Assembly: GCF_000143535.2 (NCBI RefSeq)
Contig: NC_037310.1
Location: 3,410,001 to 3,474,000, forward strand
DNA length: 64,000 nt
DNA from: Botrytis cinerea B05.10
Lineage: Eukaryota > Ascomycota > Leotiomycetes > Helotiales > Sclerotiniaceae
Direction of reading: 5' to 3'
The number at the start of each line of letters is the position of its first letter. Position 1 is the first letter of the stretch. Both the position numbers and the translations under genes were made by a program. This document shows, in pieces, positions 49,601 to 59,852 of the stretch. The notes beneath the pieces are model-generated. The model saw only the letters and a program-made list of their open reading frames with translations. It was not told the origin of the DNA and searched no databases.

Positions 49601-49713
49601 TCGGAGGTAATCGTCTAATGATCACCGCTGGACCTACCGGACGTGCATCTCCAGCCCAGTTCGGCCAAACTAATGGATTCGCACCACAGCCAACAGGTTT
49701 TGGGGGATTTTAG
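43617..49713 (+). CDS. CHC1: Clathrin heavy chain
   Basis: Ten exons: 43617-43655, 43716-43736 (21 bp), 43841-43867 (27 bp), 43925-44296, 44347-46568, 46625-46684, 46740-46773 (34 bp), 47048-48224, 48566-49305 and 49360-49713. They total 1,681 aa, the usual length. The N-terminal beta-propeller (about 1-350) begins [20 protein letters not shown]. Seven clathrin heavy-chain repeats follow to about residue 1,560, with the conserved [11 protein letters not shown] / [13 protein letters not shown] junction spanning the 274-bp intron. The trimerisation region contains [15 protein letters not shown], and the C-terminus is a flexible PTGFGGF tail. It forms triskelia that coat vesicles at the plasma membrane, TGN and endosomes. 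Odd: the first 87 coding bases sit in three tiny exons, and two late introns (274 and 341 bp) are several times longer than the others and contain repeats. Confidence 0.98.
46774..47047 (+). repeat. Long clathrin intron with inverted and direct repeats
   Basis: 274-bp intron, about five times the local norm. It contains a perfect 14-nt inverted repeat, TTGAATGCCCAAAA (46854-46867) and its reverse complement (46960-46973), plus a further direct partial copy (TTTTGAATGCTCAAA near 46817-46830). The acceptor at 47047 is fixed by protein conservation ([10 protein letters not shown]). The TTGAATG-CCAAAA motif is shared with the MITE in the next intron. Confidence 0.75.
48292..48479. mobile_element. 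hAT-like MITE inside a clathrin heavy-chain intron
   Basis: A 188-bp element with terminal inverted repeats of about 37 bp. The left end, 48292-48328, starts CAGTGTATCCAATAGTCCGG; the right end at about 48445-48479, read in reverse, starts GAGTGTCCAATAGTCCGG. The arms differ by one indel and a few substitutions. The element is flanked on both sides by the identical 8-bp sequence TGAGTACA (48284-48291 and 48480-48487). An 8-bp target duplication and CAGTGT-type ends fit the hAT superfamily. It has no coding capacity and is AT-rich inside. It lies wholly in the 341-bp intron 48225-48565, so the protein is unaffected. Confidence 0.85.
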
Positions 49714-50122
49714 ATGATGCTAGAGGATGAAAAACGCGTTTATACATAATGATATTGCATTTGGGTTGTAACTTTTTCTTGATTTTTTCATCAGGTCTGG
49801 AATTTCATGAAGATTTGCATCTTGGCACATTCCATGATGATGATGATGTAATTGTATGCTTGGTGCAGCATTTACTGGGTGGAAAAATTTTCCTTTTTCA
49901 ATGGAAGACTCACCATGCTTGTAACTGATAGTTTGAGGAGCGTTGATGGAATGGTTTGCTTTTAGATTCTCTGATGTATCTCTGAACAATATGAGAAAAG
50001 TAAAAGCTTGTTTTACCCAAGTCTTTATGTTGAATGGAGTGAAACCAAAAGTGCCGTGCTCGCACCGTCCCGTTGATCCCGCCTTGGTATTGTGTAGAGA
50101 TACTATTTGTAGATTAAAGTGA

Positions 50123-50400
50123 GACTGCAGTCTGGATTATGGGAAACCCTGGCTCCACCATATTCCCATACCCCTCCAAAAGCAATTCAAGATTTGCAAT
50201 AAATTCAATGAATCCAACTCCTTGAATGTTCTAATTGAATTCAAACAATCAAACCTCTTGGACGGCCCGACTCGAATCAGATATCCACACCGTTTGAATT
50301 ATTCAAATGGATTTTGATCATTCAAACCCTTGTGGATATGCCAATTAGAGTCAAGCATTCCAAGCACTTGCGAATGTCCTAATTAGGTTCAAAGATCCAA
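50123..50400. repeat. Diverged MITE-related sequence
   Basis: GACTGCAGTCTGGATTATGG at 50123-50142 resembles the right arm of the clathrin-intron MITE (GACTGCAGTCCGGACTATTG). The following sequence contains TCCAAAAGCAATT and TTGAATGTTCTAATTG, both also present inside the MITE. A second arm was not found, so this is a fragment or a rearranged copy. It also contains internally repeated units (AATGTTCTAATTGAATTCAAA, AATGTCCTAATTAGGTTCAAA). Confidence 0.5.
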
Positions 50401-52549
50401 ATTTTTTTAATTTTTTTTTTTTGGAAGATCCGGTATGGTATGTCAATCAAGATTCTTGTGGAAATGGAAATTCAATGCGCCCGAGAAATCTAGAGCGGAT
50501 GTTCTGCATTGGAATGGATGTGATGTGATGTGATGTGTGATGGGATGGGATGGGGGTGGGCCAAGCATGCCAATTCTGCATGAGTGTTTCACGATGTTAC
50601 TGAGGCATTTTGAGGGGGGGGGGGGGAAGATAGCTGGATGTATGTGCGTTTGAGTTTCTGGACGGATCTTGGTATTCTGGAAGGAGGGTGGAGGGTCGAG
50701 GGTCGAGGGTCGAGGGCTGGATGGGGTGTTTTGACGTTTTGACGTTTTGATTTTTTGATTTGGGGATATGTGCCAAGTAGCTTGGGGAGGGCTATGACGC
50801 CGGGTATGCACCGAGAGGAGAGTTTAGGGGTCTGGATGGATGGGTTGGAGGTTGGTTTTGTGTCACGGTGAGCGCGCTTCGTGGATAGATGGATGGATGG
50901 AGAGAATCTGGAATTGGGACTTGGCGGTTTAAGAGACAGATTGGCGTGCCGGCTTGGCGGGGTGTGGGAGGGTTAGGTTGGATGGGGGGGGGGGGTTAAG
51001 ATGCTGAGAGGCTGAGAGGCTTGGGTGGTATTTTGGGTGGGAATTTGAGGGAGTGTGCGAGGGGTGGGAGGGGTGGTGGAAGGGGGGAGGAAGTTTAAAA
51101 AATGGAATGGTTTCAAAGTGGAGGAATGAATGAGTGAATGAATGAATGGATGGAGTTGTGCTTCGGAGTTGTGAGTTGATTGATGGATTGATGGATTGAT
51201 GGGCTGCAAACCTTTCGGACAATTAGATGGCGAATTGTTTGGGTAGGCTGGTTCGTAGGCTCGTAGGGTAGGTAGGTGGGAAGTGGGAAGGAAGCACGAA
51301 GGATGGAGGGGTTGGAAGTTGTAGCGCTGCAGCATTGAAGCATTGTAACCGTAACATTACACATTACCGGTAATCAGCCAGGGCAGTCTAGTCTACGAAG
51401 GACGCAACGAAGTAGGATTGAGAATACGGGATTACGGGATGGCGAAATCGATGGATGGGATGGATGGCTAGCTAGCCAGGGAGGGAGGGAGGGACGAAAG
51501 GAAACGGAATGGAATTGGACAGCTCGGGGGGACGGGGCGCGTAGAAAATTCGATATTCATTGATTGCATTGCCGAGGGAGTGGGAAATGAGGAATGGGGA
51601 GATGGCGATATCGCTTGTGATGGATGTGAGGGAGGGAAGTGTAACCAGGTTGTATTGAAGAAGAAAAAGTGCGGCGATCAGGATTTGAGATGATTTAATT
51701 TTTGGGGGGGTGTGACTCCGTGTGCAGCAAACAGCGTGGAGCGGAAAATTATTCAGGTTCTGCGCCGGCCGGCGGCCGATGGGGCGCCGAGCCGCGGTTT
51801 GTTTCGCTGGATTTTGCGTTTGGCTTCTTCTTGGGCCTGGGGCTGCGGTGCATGTCACTTATATTGGCTTACGGTGGGTGTTGCGAGTGTTGATCGAGAT
51901 TGGAGATTACCTGGTTGGGTTAAGGTTTATTACTTGCTCTGCTCCCCACCGCGCATTTTGGAGGGCCCCACGAGCGAGATGGGATTGGGATGGATGGATG
52001 GTGGTAGGTGGTGGTTTGTTTATTGGGCTAGTGAGATTATGAGTTGTTGGGTGTTATTGTTACGCGAGAGACGGAAAAATCACGATGGTTGGCCGTGTGT
52101 GGGATCTTGTGAGATTTGGGGGGAGATGAGCGATGAGCGATGAGCGATGAGGGAGAAATGGAAATGGAAATGGAAATGAGAGGACGCGTGGGAGGTTGAT
52201 GACTGTGGGATGGAGATGGGATGAGAATGTGATGGGCATAGGATGTCCACATTGCGATTATCGGAATGGCATGCGAGGACGGAGTGGTGGGTGAATGGAG
52301 GATTGATTTTGGGGTGGTTTTGGTTTGTATTGGATGCTTTGCTATTGGTCGATGGGGTGTATCCCACGCGGCTGGATGGCTGGATGGCGGGATGGCTGCT
52401 GGTTGATGTGGTGGATGGGATGGCTGATGTGTGTTGTGTGTTGTGTGCGGGAGGTGGGATGTGTTGTGGAGGGGTAGACGCGGAGAAATGCATAGATGTA
52501 TGTGTGTGTATGTGTGTGTGTGTATGTATGGTGAACGGGAAGCGTTTTG

Positions 52550-52624
52550 AGGTAAGCAGGTAAGCAGGTAAGCAGGTAGATAGGTAGGTAGGTACGTAGG
52601 TAGGTAGGCAGGTAGGTAGGTACC
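52550..52624. repeat. GTAAGCAG and GGTA tandem repeats
   Basis: About three to four copies of the 8-mer GGTAAGCA followed directly by about ten GGTA-type tetramers. The 8-mer recreates CAG|GTAAG, a consensus splice acceptor/donor junction, in every unit. Confidence 0.85.
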
Positions 52625-53515
52625 TTGCTGGCTTGTGTGATTTTTGAAAGTATGTTTTGTAGACAGGTGGATAGATGGATAGATGGGAAGATACATTTCG
52701 CTTCTATCGCTGGCTGATGAAGGGGTACGCAAGGAAGGTTAGTGGGAATGACGAAAATCTACCACATCACCGCATGACAGAGCATACTTCTCATAGAAAA
52801 AGTGTGTATTTATTGTAGTCTCTCTATTACATACTCAATTGCTATGGTGTTATCACGGTTAGGTAACGAATACGATATACAATTGAATCACATCTACCCA
52901 ATTTGCACCGACGCCATTTGGATTTGATATTGATATTATATATTATTCCTGGCTGACGATCCGAATCAGTAGATTATCGTGCGGGTGTGATTGGCTCGGG
53001 ACTTGGGACGCTTAGATCGGTCAAAACGCTGGGTAGATATTTCCGAGAGCTTTTAGGTTTTGGATGATGGGTGATGGGTGATAGACAGATGGATGGATGC
53101 ATTAATGGGTTATAGATTTATGGGTGAGAGATTGACGGATGGATGGATTCCAAACGTATAATATATTAACGTTTGAATGTAACATCTTAAAACGGTAATG
53201 GTCAGTCCAAATAGTCTACCTCCACGGTAGTGGCCCTCGGAGAGCCAGCGGAGCGTCATTCCATTGGATTACATTGGATTATATTGGACAAGTTTTGACT
53301 TTCTAGCTATTGTGATGGACGGTCAATTGTGTACGGGAGTGAAAGTTAAAGTGATAATGGTGGGGTTCGTCGTAGAACAGTACATGCAAACCACAAACCA
53401 CAAACCATCGTCATGTTCGGTATCCAGGTCCTCGGACTGATTCATTCGTAAATCGAACCCAAGCCTTTTTGAAATCACAAGAAGTATCAAAACGTGAATG
53501 CGTGGCGGCCGAGTG

Positions 53516-53562
53516 AAGCAAAGCAAAGCAAAGCAAAGCAAAGCAAAGCAAAGCAAAGCAAA
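53516..53562. repeat. AAGCA pentamer array
   Basis: About nine tandem copies of AAGCA (equivalently GCAAA), about 850 bp upstream of the pyruvate carboxylase start. Confidence 0.95.
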
Positions 53563-54415
53563 CAAAGAGACTCCTTTGCGTTGCTTTGTGTCTGGTGCTT
53601 CTGCGGTTGCTGGTGTGCTCAGAGCCCCTCCATGCACCGAACCCTCCACTGGTGTATCGGTGCTGCATCGGTGCTCCATTCTCCAAGACGCTTGAAGAGA
53701 GATAAATACATTCTGGCCAAGAGACTTGTTGTGTTTGATGACTTGACCAAGAAATCCCAAGAAATCCATAGGTGTGAGACACCGACAACCCTTGTCAGAT
53801 ATCCTTCCTGCCCCTCACCACATTGCACAAGCCTCAAGATCACCCAAGTAGTAAAACTCGGGTCTATTCACACCTCTCCCTCGATCAATACGACGTCTGC
53901 GGCTTCTGCAACCCATTGAGAAAGGTAGAAAAGAGGTTCAAAAAGTCGAGATTCCCCGTGCCTATTCTTCCTTCTTCTTCCTGTTCTCCTCCCACTTTCC
54001 TCCGTGTGATACTTCGTCTATATCTACCTCACCCCCTCCCCCTCGAACGCAGATTGTACCGATACCCCAAGTGATTCCGCCGTACCGTGTACGCGTTTTC
54101 ATTAATTTACCATATCGTATTACCTACCTATTACCTACTACCTATTACCCATTACCTACTCCCTCCCACCACTACTCGACTCTACCTGGGTGCGTTGCGA
54201 TTATATTCTTCTTCTTAGTAGCTCGTTTTACTAGAAAGCTTTCCCACCCACCCAGCTTGAACCCCTCCATTACCAAGAACTTTAAACGCTACCCATCCAT
54301 CCTTGGGCCGAACCTAGACCGAAAACCCCTCCGTCCGTTGTGATAAATCCAACGAGCACAGAAGCTCAACAAATACCATCACCGTCCAAATCCCAATCTT
54401 CTCAAACGTTCAGTC

Positions 54416-57400
54416 ATGGCTCACCACGATGAGAAAGGTCCTCATGGAGATGGAGCTTACAGTGAGGTTTTTGAGGAGGGTTCCGACATCAAACACCCAC
54501 ATACCGTCCATCGTATCAGAGCCAACTCCTCTATTATGCAACTGAAGAAGATTCTTGGTGAGCAATCTACCTATCAATCCCTCGACGGACTATGATGAAT
54601 CGACCAAGATTTCAAAAAAGTTTCTGCAGGACATGCTAATCTATTCTCTTTTAATCTACAGTTGCCAATCGTGGAGAAATTCGTAAGTTTTCCCCATCAA
54701 TCAATCAGTTCTTGTGTGATGTGACTCAAACTAACGTGGTGTAGCTATTCGTGTATGTTGTCGTCCAATTCCTACAAACTAATCACCGCAGGATGTGCTG
54801 ACCCGATCTTTTTGTCATTCAGATCTTCCGTACAGTAAGTTTATTTGTTTTATTCTCGCGAGATTTCGCACGTCGTCTTTGCTTCCATGCATCAAACTGA
54901 CTCGTCTCTTTTTCTAGGCCCACGAGCTTTCTCTCCAAACAGTCGCAGTCTTTAGGTAACGCCTTGGCGATAATCACATAGATGGATATCGGACTGACCG
55001 AGTTAATAGTTATGAGGACCGTCTTAGTATGCACAGGCAGAGTGAGTACAAATCTACAAACATAAAGTATACACGGTGAAGAGAGGCTGATTACGTTGTG
55101 TTGCAGAGGCCGATGAAGCATATGTTATTGGAAAGCGGGGTCAATACACACCAGTCGGTGCTTACTTGGCTGGAGATGAAATCATCAAGATTGCTCTCGA
55201 ACATGGCGTTCAAATGATTCATCCTGGTATGAGATTTCGATTCCATCACAATTATTGGGGGCATGGTCTAATTTTGCATTAGGTTATGGTTTCCTTTCTG
55301 AAAATGCCGAGTTTGCAAGAAACGTTGAGAAGGCTGGACTTATCGTAAGTGGAACATTCGTCGTCTTAAACATGTGAGAATGATAGCTCATGAGACCCTT
55401 GCATAGTTCGTTGGTCCTTCGCCAACCGTTATCGATGCCCTTGGAGACAAGGTATCTGCCAGAGAAATCGCCATCAAGGCCGGTGTACCAGTCGTTCCAG
55501 GTACCGAAGGAGCTGTCGAAAAATTCGAGGATGTAAAGAAATTCACCGATGAATATGGTTTCCCAATTATCATCAAGGCAGCATATGGAGGTGGTGGACG
55601 TGGTATGCGTGTTGTCCGACAACAAGCAGAACTCGAAGATTCTTTCAACCGTGCCACATCCGAAGCCAAGTCGGCTTTTGGTAATGGAACTGTTTTCGTC
55701 GAAAGATTTCTCGACAAACCAAAGCACATTGAGGTACAACTTTTGGGAGATAACCACGGAAACATTGTTCACTTGTACGAACGTGATTGTTCCGTACAAC
55801 GTAGACATCAAAAGGTGGTAGAAATCGCACCAGCTAAGGATCTTCCCCAATCAGTTAGAGATAACCTCTTGGCCGATGCTGTCAGACTTGCCAAGTCGGT
55901 CAACTACCGCAACGCAGGAACGGCTGAATTCTTGGTTGATCAACAAAACCGTTACTACTTTATCGAAATCAACCCACGTATTCAAGTCGAACATACTATC
56001 ACCGAAGAGATCACTGGAATTGATCTTATTGCAGCACAAATTCAAATCGCTGCAGGTGCAACCCTTGCTCAATTGGGTCTTACACAAGATCGCATTTCCA
56101 CCAGAGGTTTTGCTATTCAATGTCGTATCACCACAGAAGATCCATCCCAGGGATTCTCACCAGATACTGGAAAGATTGAAGTCTATCGTTCAGCTGGTGG
56201 TAACGGAGTTCGTCTTGATGGTGGTAATGGATTCGCTGGCGCAGTTATTACTCCTCATTATGATAGGTTCGTATTTGCTTTTCTCATTTCCCCTAAATAT
56301 CTATTATTGATAAACCATGACTAACTTTCCCAAAGTATGTTGGTCAAATGTACTTGCCAAGGATCTACTTATGAAATTGCTCGAAGAAAGGTCCTTCGTG
56401 CTTTGATCGAATTCCGTATTCGTGGTGTCAAGACCAACATTCCTTTCTTGGCTACTTTACTCACTCATCCTACCTTTATTGACGGTAACTGCTGGACCAC
56501 ATTCATCGACGATACCCCTGAACTGTTCGATTTGGTCGGTAGTCAAAACCGTGCTCAAAAATTGTTGGCATACCTTGGAGATGTTGCCGTAAACGGAAGT
56601 AGCATCAAAGGTCAAATGGGAGAACCAAAATTCAAGGGTGAAATCATCATGCCAGAACTCTTTGATGAGAGTGGAGCCAAGATTGATACCTCTGTACCAT
56701 GCAAAAAGGGATGGAGAAACATTCTTCTTGAGGAAGGTCCTGAGGGATTCGCCAAGGCTGTCAGAGCAAACAAAGGATGTCTTCTCATGGACACAACATG
56801 GCGTGATGCTCATCAATCGCTTCTTGCTACACGTGTTCGAACAGTTGATCTTTTGAACATTGCAAAGGAGACAAGTCACGCTTACAGCAACTTGTACAGT
56901 TTGGAATGTTGGGGTGGAGCTACTTTCGATGTTGCCATGCGTTTCCTTTATGAAGATCCATGGGACAGACTCAGAAAGATGAGAAAGCTTGTTCCAAACA
57001 TTCCGTTCCAAATGTTGTTGCGTGGAGCTAACGGTGTTGCTTACTCTTCATTGCCTGATAATGCTATCTATCACTTCTGTGAGCAAGCAAAGAAACATGG
57101 TGTTGATATTTTCAGAGTTTTTGATGCTTTGAACGATATTGATCAACTTGAGGTTGGTATCAAGGCTGTACACAAGGCTGGTGGTGTTGTTGAGGGTACA
57201 ATTTGCTACTCAGGTAATTACCCTAAAAACCATCCACTCTGTTGAAACTGCAATACTAACTTTTTGTTTAGGTGACAGTACGTACTTTTCAATGTCTAAC
57301 TTCGCTTGGATGTTTCTTCCCCCTATGTTTTGTTTTGTTCTTTTCGCTCCTTCCCAATTCTCCCCGCTCCTGCCTTTACTCCAAACCTTATTCCAATTGT

Positions 57401-59385
57401 CCATCACAGTTGGATCTTTGCAAAGGTCTATCAGAAGAAGAAATATTTTTCTTGCTTTCTGGAATCTTTTCAATTGTTCATGGCACTTTGATCATTGAAA
57501 ACATTCATGAGTTTCTTCTGGGGCACCTTGTCATTGGCTCTTCATATTCCAGACATCGAAAAGCTATATGAAGTCATAGAGCTTTTTCTTTTCATCTTCC
57601 TCCCAACGAGCAATATTTGAATTGTCAAAAGAATTTCAGACATTTAAAAGCTCGTAGGGAGAGCATTATTATCCCCATTATCCCCTTGCCACTGGAGCTA
57701 TATTCTTCCTCTGAAGCCTCATTTCAATTGTTGATAGCAAATTGGACATTGAAAAGCTTGTGGGAGAGCAATATCTTTCGCTTGATTTTCTACTCCAGAT
57801 TGGATTTTCAATTGTCGATAACAATTCAGACATTGAAAACCTTGTTGGAACAATATCATCACCTCTTTTTTCAAGGCATTTCGCAAAACCAATTACTAAC
57901 TTACTGGTGCTTTAGTGTTGAACCCAGCCAAGAAATACAACTTGGAGTACTACTTGTCTTTGGCTGAGAAGCTTGTTGCTCTTAAAATTCACATCTTGGG
58001 TGTTAAGGATATGGCTGGTGTTCTTAGACCAAGAGCTGCTACATTGTTGATTGGAGCTCTTCGCAAGAAGTATCCCGATCTTCCAATCCACGTTCATACT
58101 CACGACTCTGCCGGAACTGGTGTCGCATCTATGGTTGCTTGCGCTCAAGCAGGTGCTGATGCTGTCGACACTGCTACTGATAGTTTGTCTGGTATGACAT
58201 CTCAACCAAGTGTTGGAGCTGTCCTTGCTTCATTGGAAGGATCAGAGCTTGACCCAGGCTTGAACGTTCACCATGTTCGAGCTATCGATACCTACTGGTC
58301 TCAACTTCGTCTCATGTACTCACCGTTTGAGGCTGGTTTACACGGACCAGACCCAGACGTGTACGAGCATGAGATACCCGGTGGTCAATTGACCAACATG
58401 ATGTTCCAAGCATCTCAACTTGGTCTCGGTGCTCAATGGGCCGAGACAAAGAAAGCTTATGAGCAGGCCAATGACTTACTGGGTGATATCGTCAAGGTCA
58501 CTCCAACATCTAAGGTTGTTGGTGACTTGGCACAATTCATGGTTTCCAACAAACTTGACTTCGATTCCGTTCAAGCTAGAGCCAGTGAATTGGATTTCCC
58601 AGGTTCCGTTTTGGAATTCTTTGAAGGTTTGATGGGTCAACCATACGGTGGTTTCCCTGAACCATTGAGAACCAATGCTCTCCGTGGCCGACCCAAGCTC
58701 GACAAGCGCCCTGGTCTCACTCTTGCGCCACTTGATTTGGCTCAGATCAAGAAAGACATCCATGCTAAATGGGGCAGCGTTACTGAGTGCGATGTTTCAA
58801 GTTATGCCATGTACCCTAAGGTCTTTGATGAGTACCGAAAGTTCGTTCAGAAGTACGGTGATTTGAGTGTTCTTCCAACTAGATATTTCCTCTCGAGACC
58901 AGAAATTGGAGAGGAATTCCATGTTGAGTTGGAGAAGGGTAAGGTTTTGATCTTGAAGCTTCTTGCTGTTGGTCCATTGTCAGATACCACCGGACAAAGA
59001 GAGGTCTTCTACGAGATGAACGGAGAAGTTCGACAAGTCACAATTGATGACAACAAGGCAGCTGTTGAGAACACAAGCAGACCAAAGGCCGATCCAGGAG
59101 ATTCCAGCCAAGTTGGAGCTCCTATGTCAGGTGTTGTCGTTGAGTTGAGAGTCAAGGATGGTGGTGAGGTTAAGAAGGGTGATCCACTTGCTGTCTTGAG
59201 TGCCATGAAGATGGTGAGTTTATTCTTTCTCGAGTTAATTTCAATGAACAATATACTAATTATGAATATAGGAAATGGTTATCTCTGCACCACATGCTGG
59301 TAAGGTCAGCAGTATGCAAATCAAGGAGGGAGATTCAGTTGGAGGTTCTGATCTCATCTGTAAAATTGTCAAGGCAGGAGAGTAA
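54416..59385 (+). CDS. PYC1: Pyruvate carboxylase
   Basis: Thirteen exons: 54416-54557, 54662-54682, 54745-54752 (8 bp), 54833-54844 (12 bp), 54918-54955, 55010-55041, 55107-55226, 55283-55344, 55407-56266, 56336-57213, 57272-57277 (6 bp), 57916-59213 and 59272-59385. They give 1,196 aa (yeast Pyc1 is 1,178). The biotin carboxylase domain starts KKILVANRGEIPIRIFRTAH, with [15 protein letters not shown] for ATP binding and [13 protein letters not shown]. The carboxyltransferase domain has [20 protein letters not shown] and YSGDMLNP. The C-terminal carrier domain has the biotinylation site AMKM exactly at the exon 12/13 border. It makes oxaloacetate from pyruvate, CO2 and ATP; fungal enzymes are mainly cytosolic and no presequence is obvious. 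The protein reads through without error only if the micro-exons are spliced in. Confidence 0.98.
57278..57915 (+). repeat. 638-bp pyruvate carboxylase intron with four degenerate repeat units
   Basis: The intron lies between the 6-bp exon and exon 12. Four related stretches of about 50-60 bp occur at about 57468-57511, 57615-57674, 57721-57780 and 57804-57860. Common features are TTTCAATTGTTGATA, then CATTGAAAA, then GCTTGTGGGAGAGCAATAT or variants. The units are spaced roughly 80-150 bp apart. No splice signal-bounded coding segment is supported within it. Confidence 0.7.
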
Positions 59386-59852
59386 ATAGCAAATTTCAGT
59401 GTGAATGCAAGTTTTGGAGCGGTTATTATGATATCAGATGTTGCAAGTATTGATGGGATGAATGGATTATGATTGACAGGTTTAAAGGTTATTGCTTGAC
59501 CTACTTTTTATAGAATTATGAATAAGCTTTTATCAATTTCTGGTGTTTTTAGTGTCCTCATGAATTGTATGTAACCTAACATGATGTGAAAATTGAGAGC
59601 CAATGATGTAATACTGCCTCTCGTATACAAACCCCAAAGTCATCACCAATAGAGAAGATATTATACCCGCTTGCTTTTGAAATAGATTGAATCTCCACTC
59701 ACACCATTTCTTCCAAAGCTTCTAGAAAAAGATTTATTGGTTCTGAGGCTCCACCCCATGTTGGTGAGTGAGGTCAGCTACACACACATGACATAATCCT
59801 TTTCCCAGGGGGGTATTTTTTGAGAGGGATTAGGGATTATGGTTCGTGGTGA

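Larger units (their letters stand above)
49714..54415. other. 4.7-kb gene-free spacer between clathrin and pyruvate carboxylase
   Basis: No supportable gene. In order: the clathrin 3' UTR; a MITE-related stretch (50123-50400); homopolymer-G tracts (about 50613-50626 and 50985-50997); a long G-rich, C-poor region (50.5-52.7 kb) with many short ATGG/GGGA/GTAG repeats; a small GC-rich island (51758-51800); a GTAAGCAG/GGTA repeat (52550-52624); and an AAGCA array (53516-53562). From 53.6 kb the sequence switches to C/T-rich, with TTACCTA repeats, and forms the promoter and 5' leader of the downstream gene. Opposite-strand ORFs here are low-complexity (Pro/Ser/His-rich) and not credible. Confidence 0.6.

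Noticed and set aside
50443..51364. Several minus-strand ORFs rich in Pro, Ser, His and Ile between clathrin and pyruvate carboxylase
   Set aside because: They arise from C/T-rich simple sequence on that strand, overlap each other in different frames and show no domain or codon pattern.
52037..52732. Minus-strand 231-codon ORF (YLPTYLPTYLPAYLLT-like)
   Set aside because: Translation of the GGTA/GTAAGCAG repeats and G-rich spacer; low complexity throughout.
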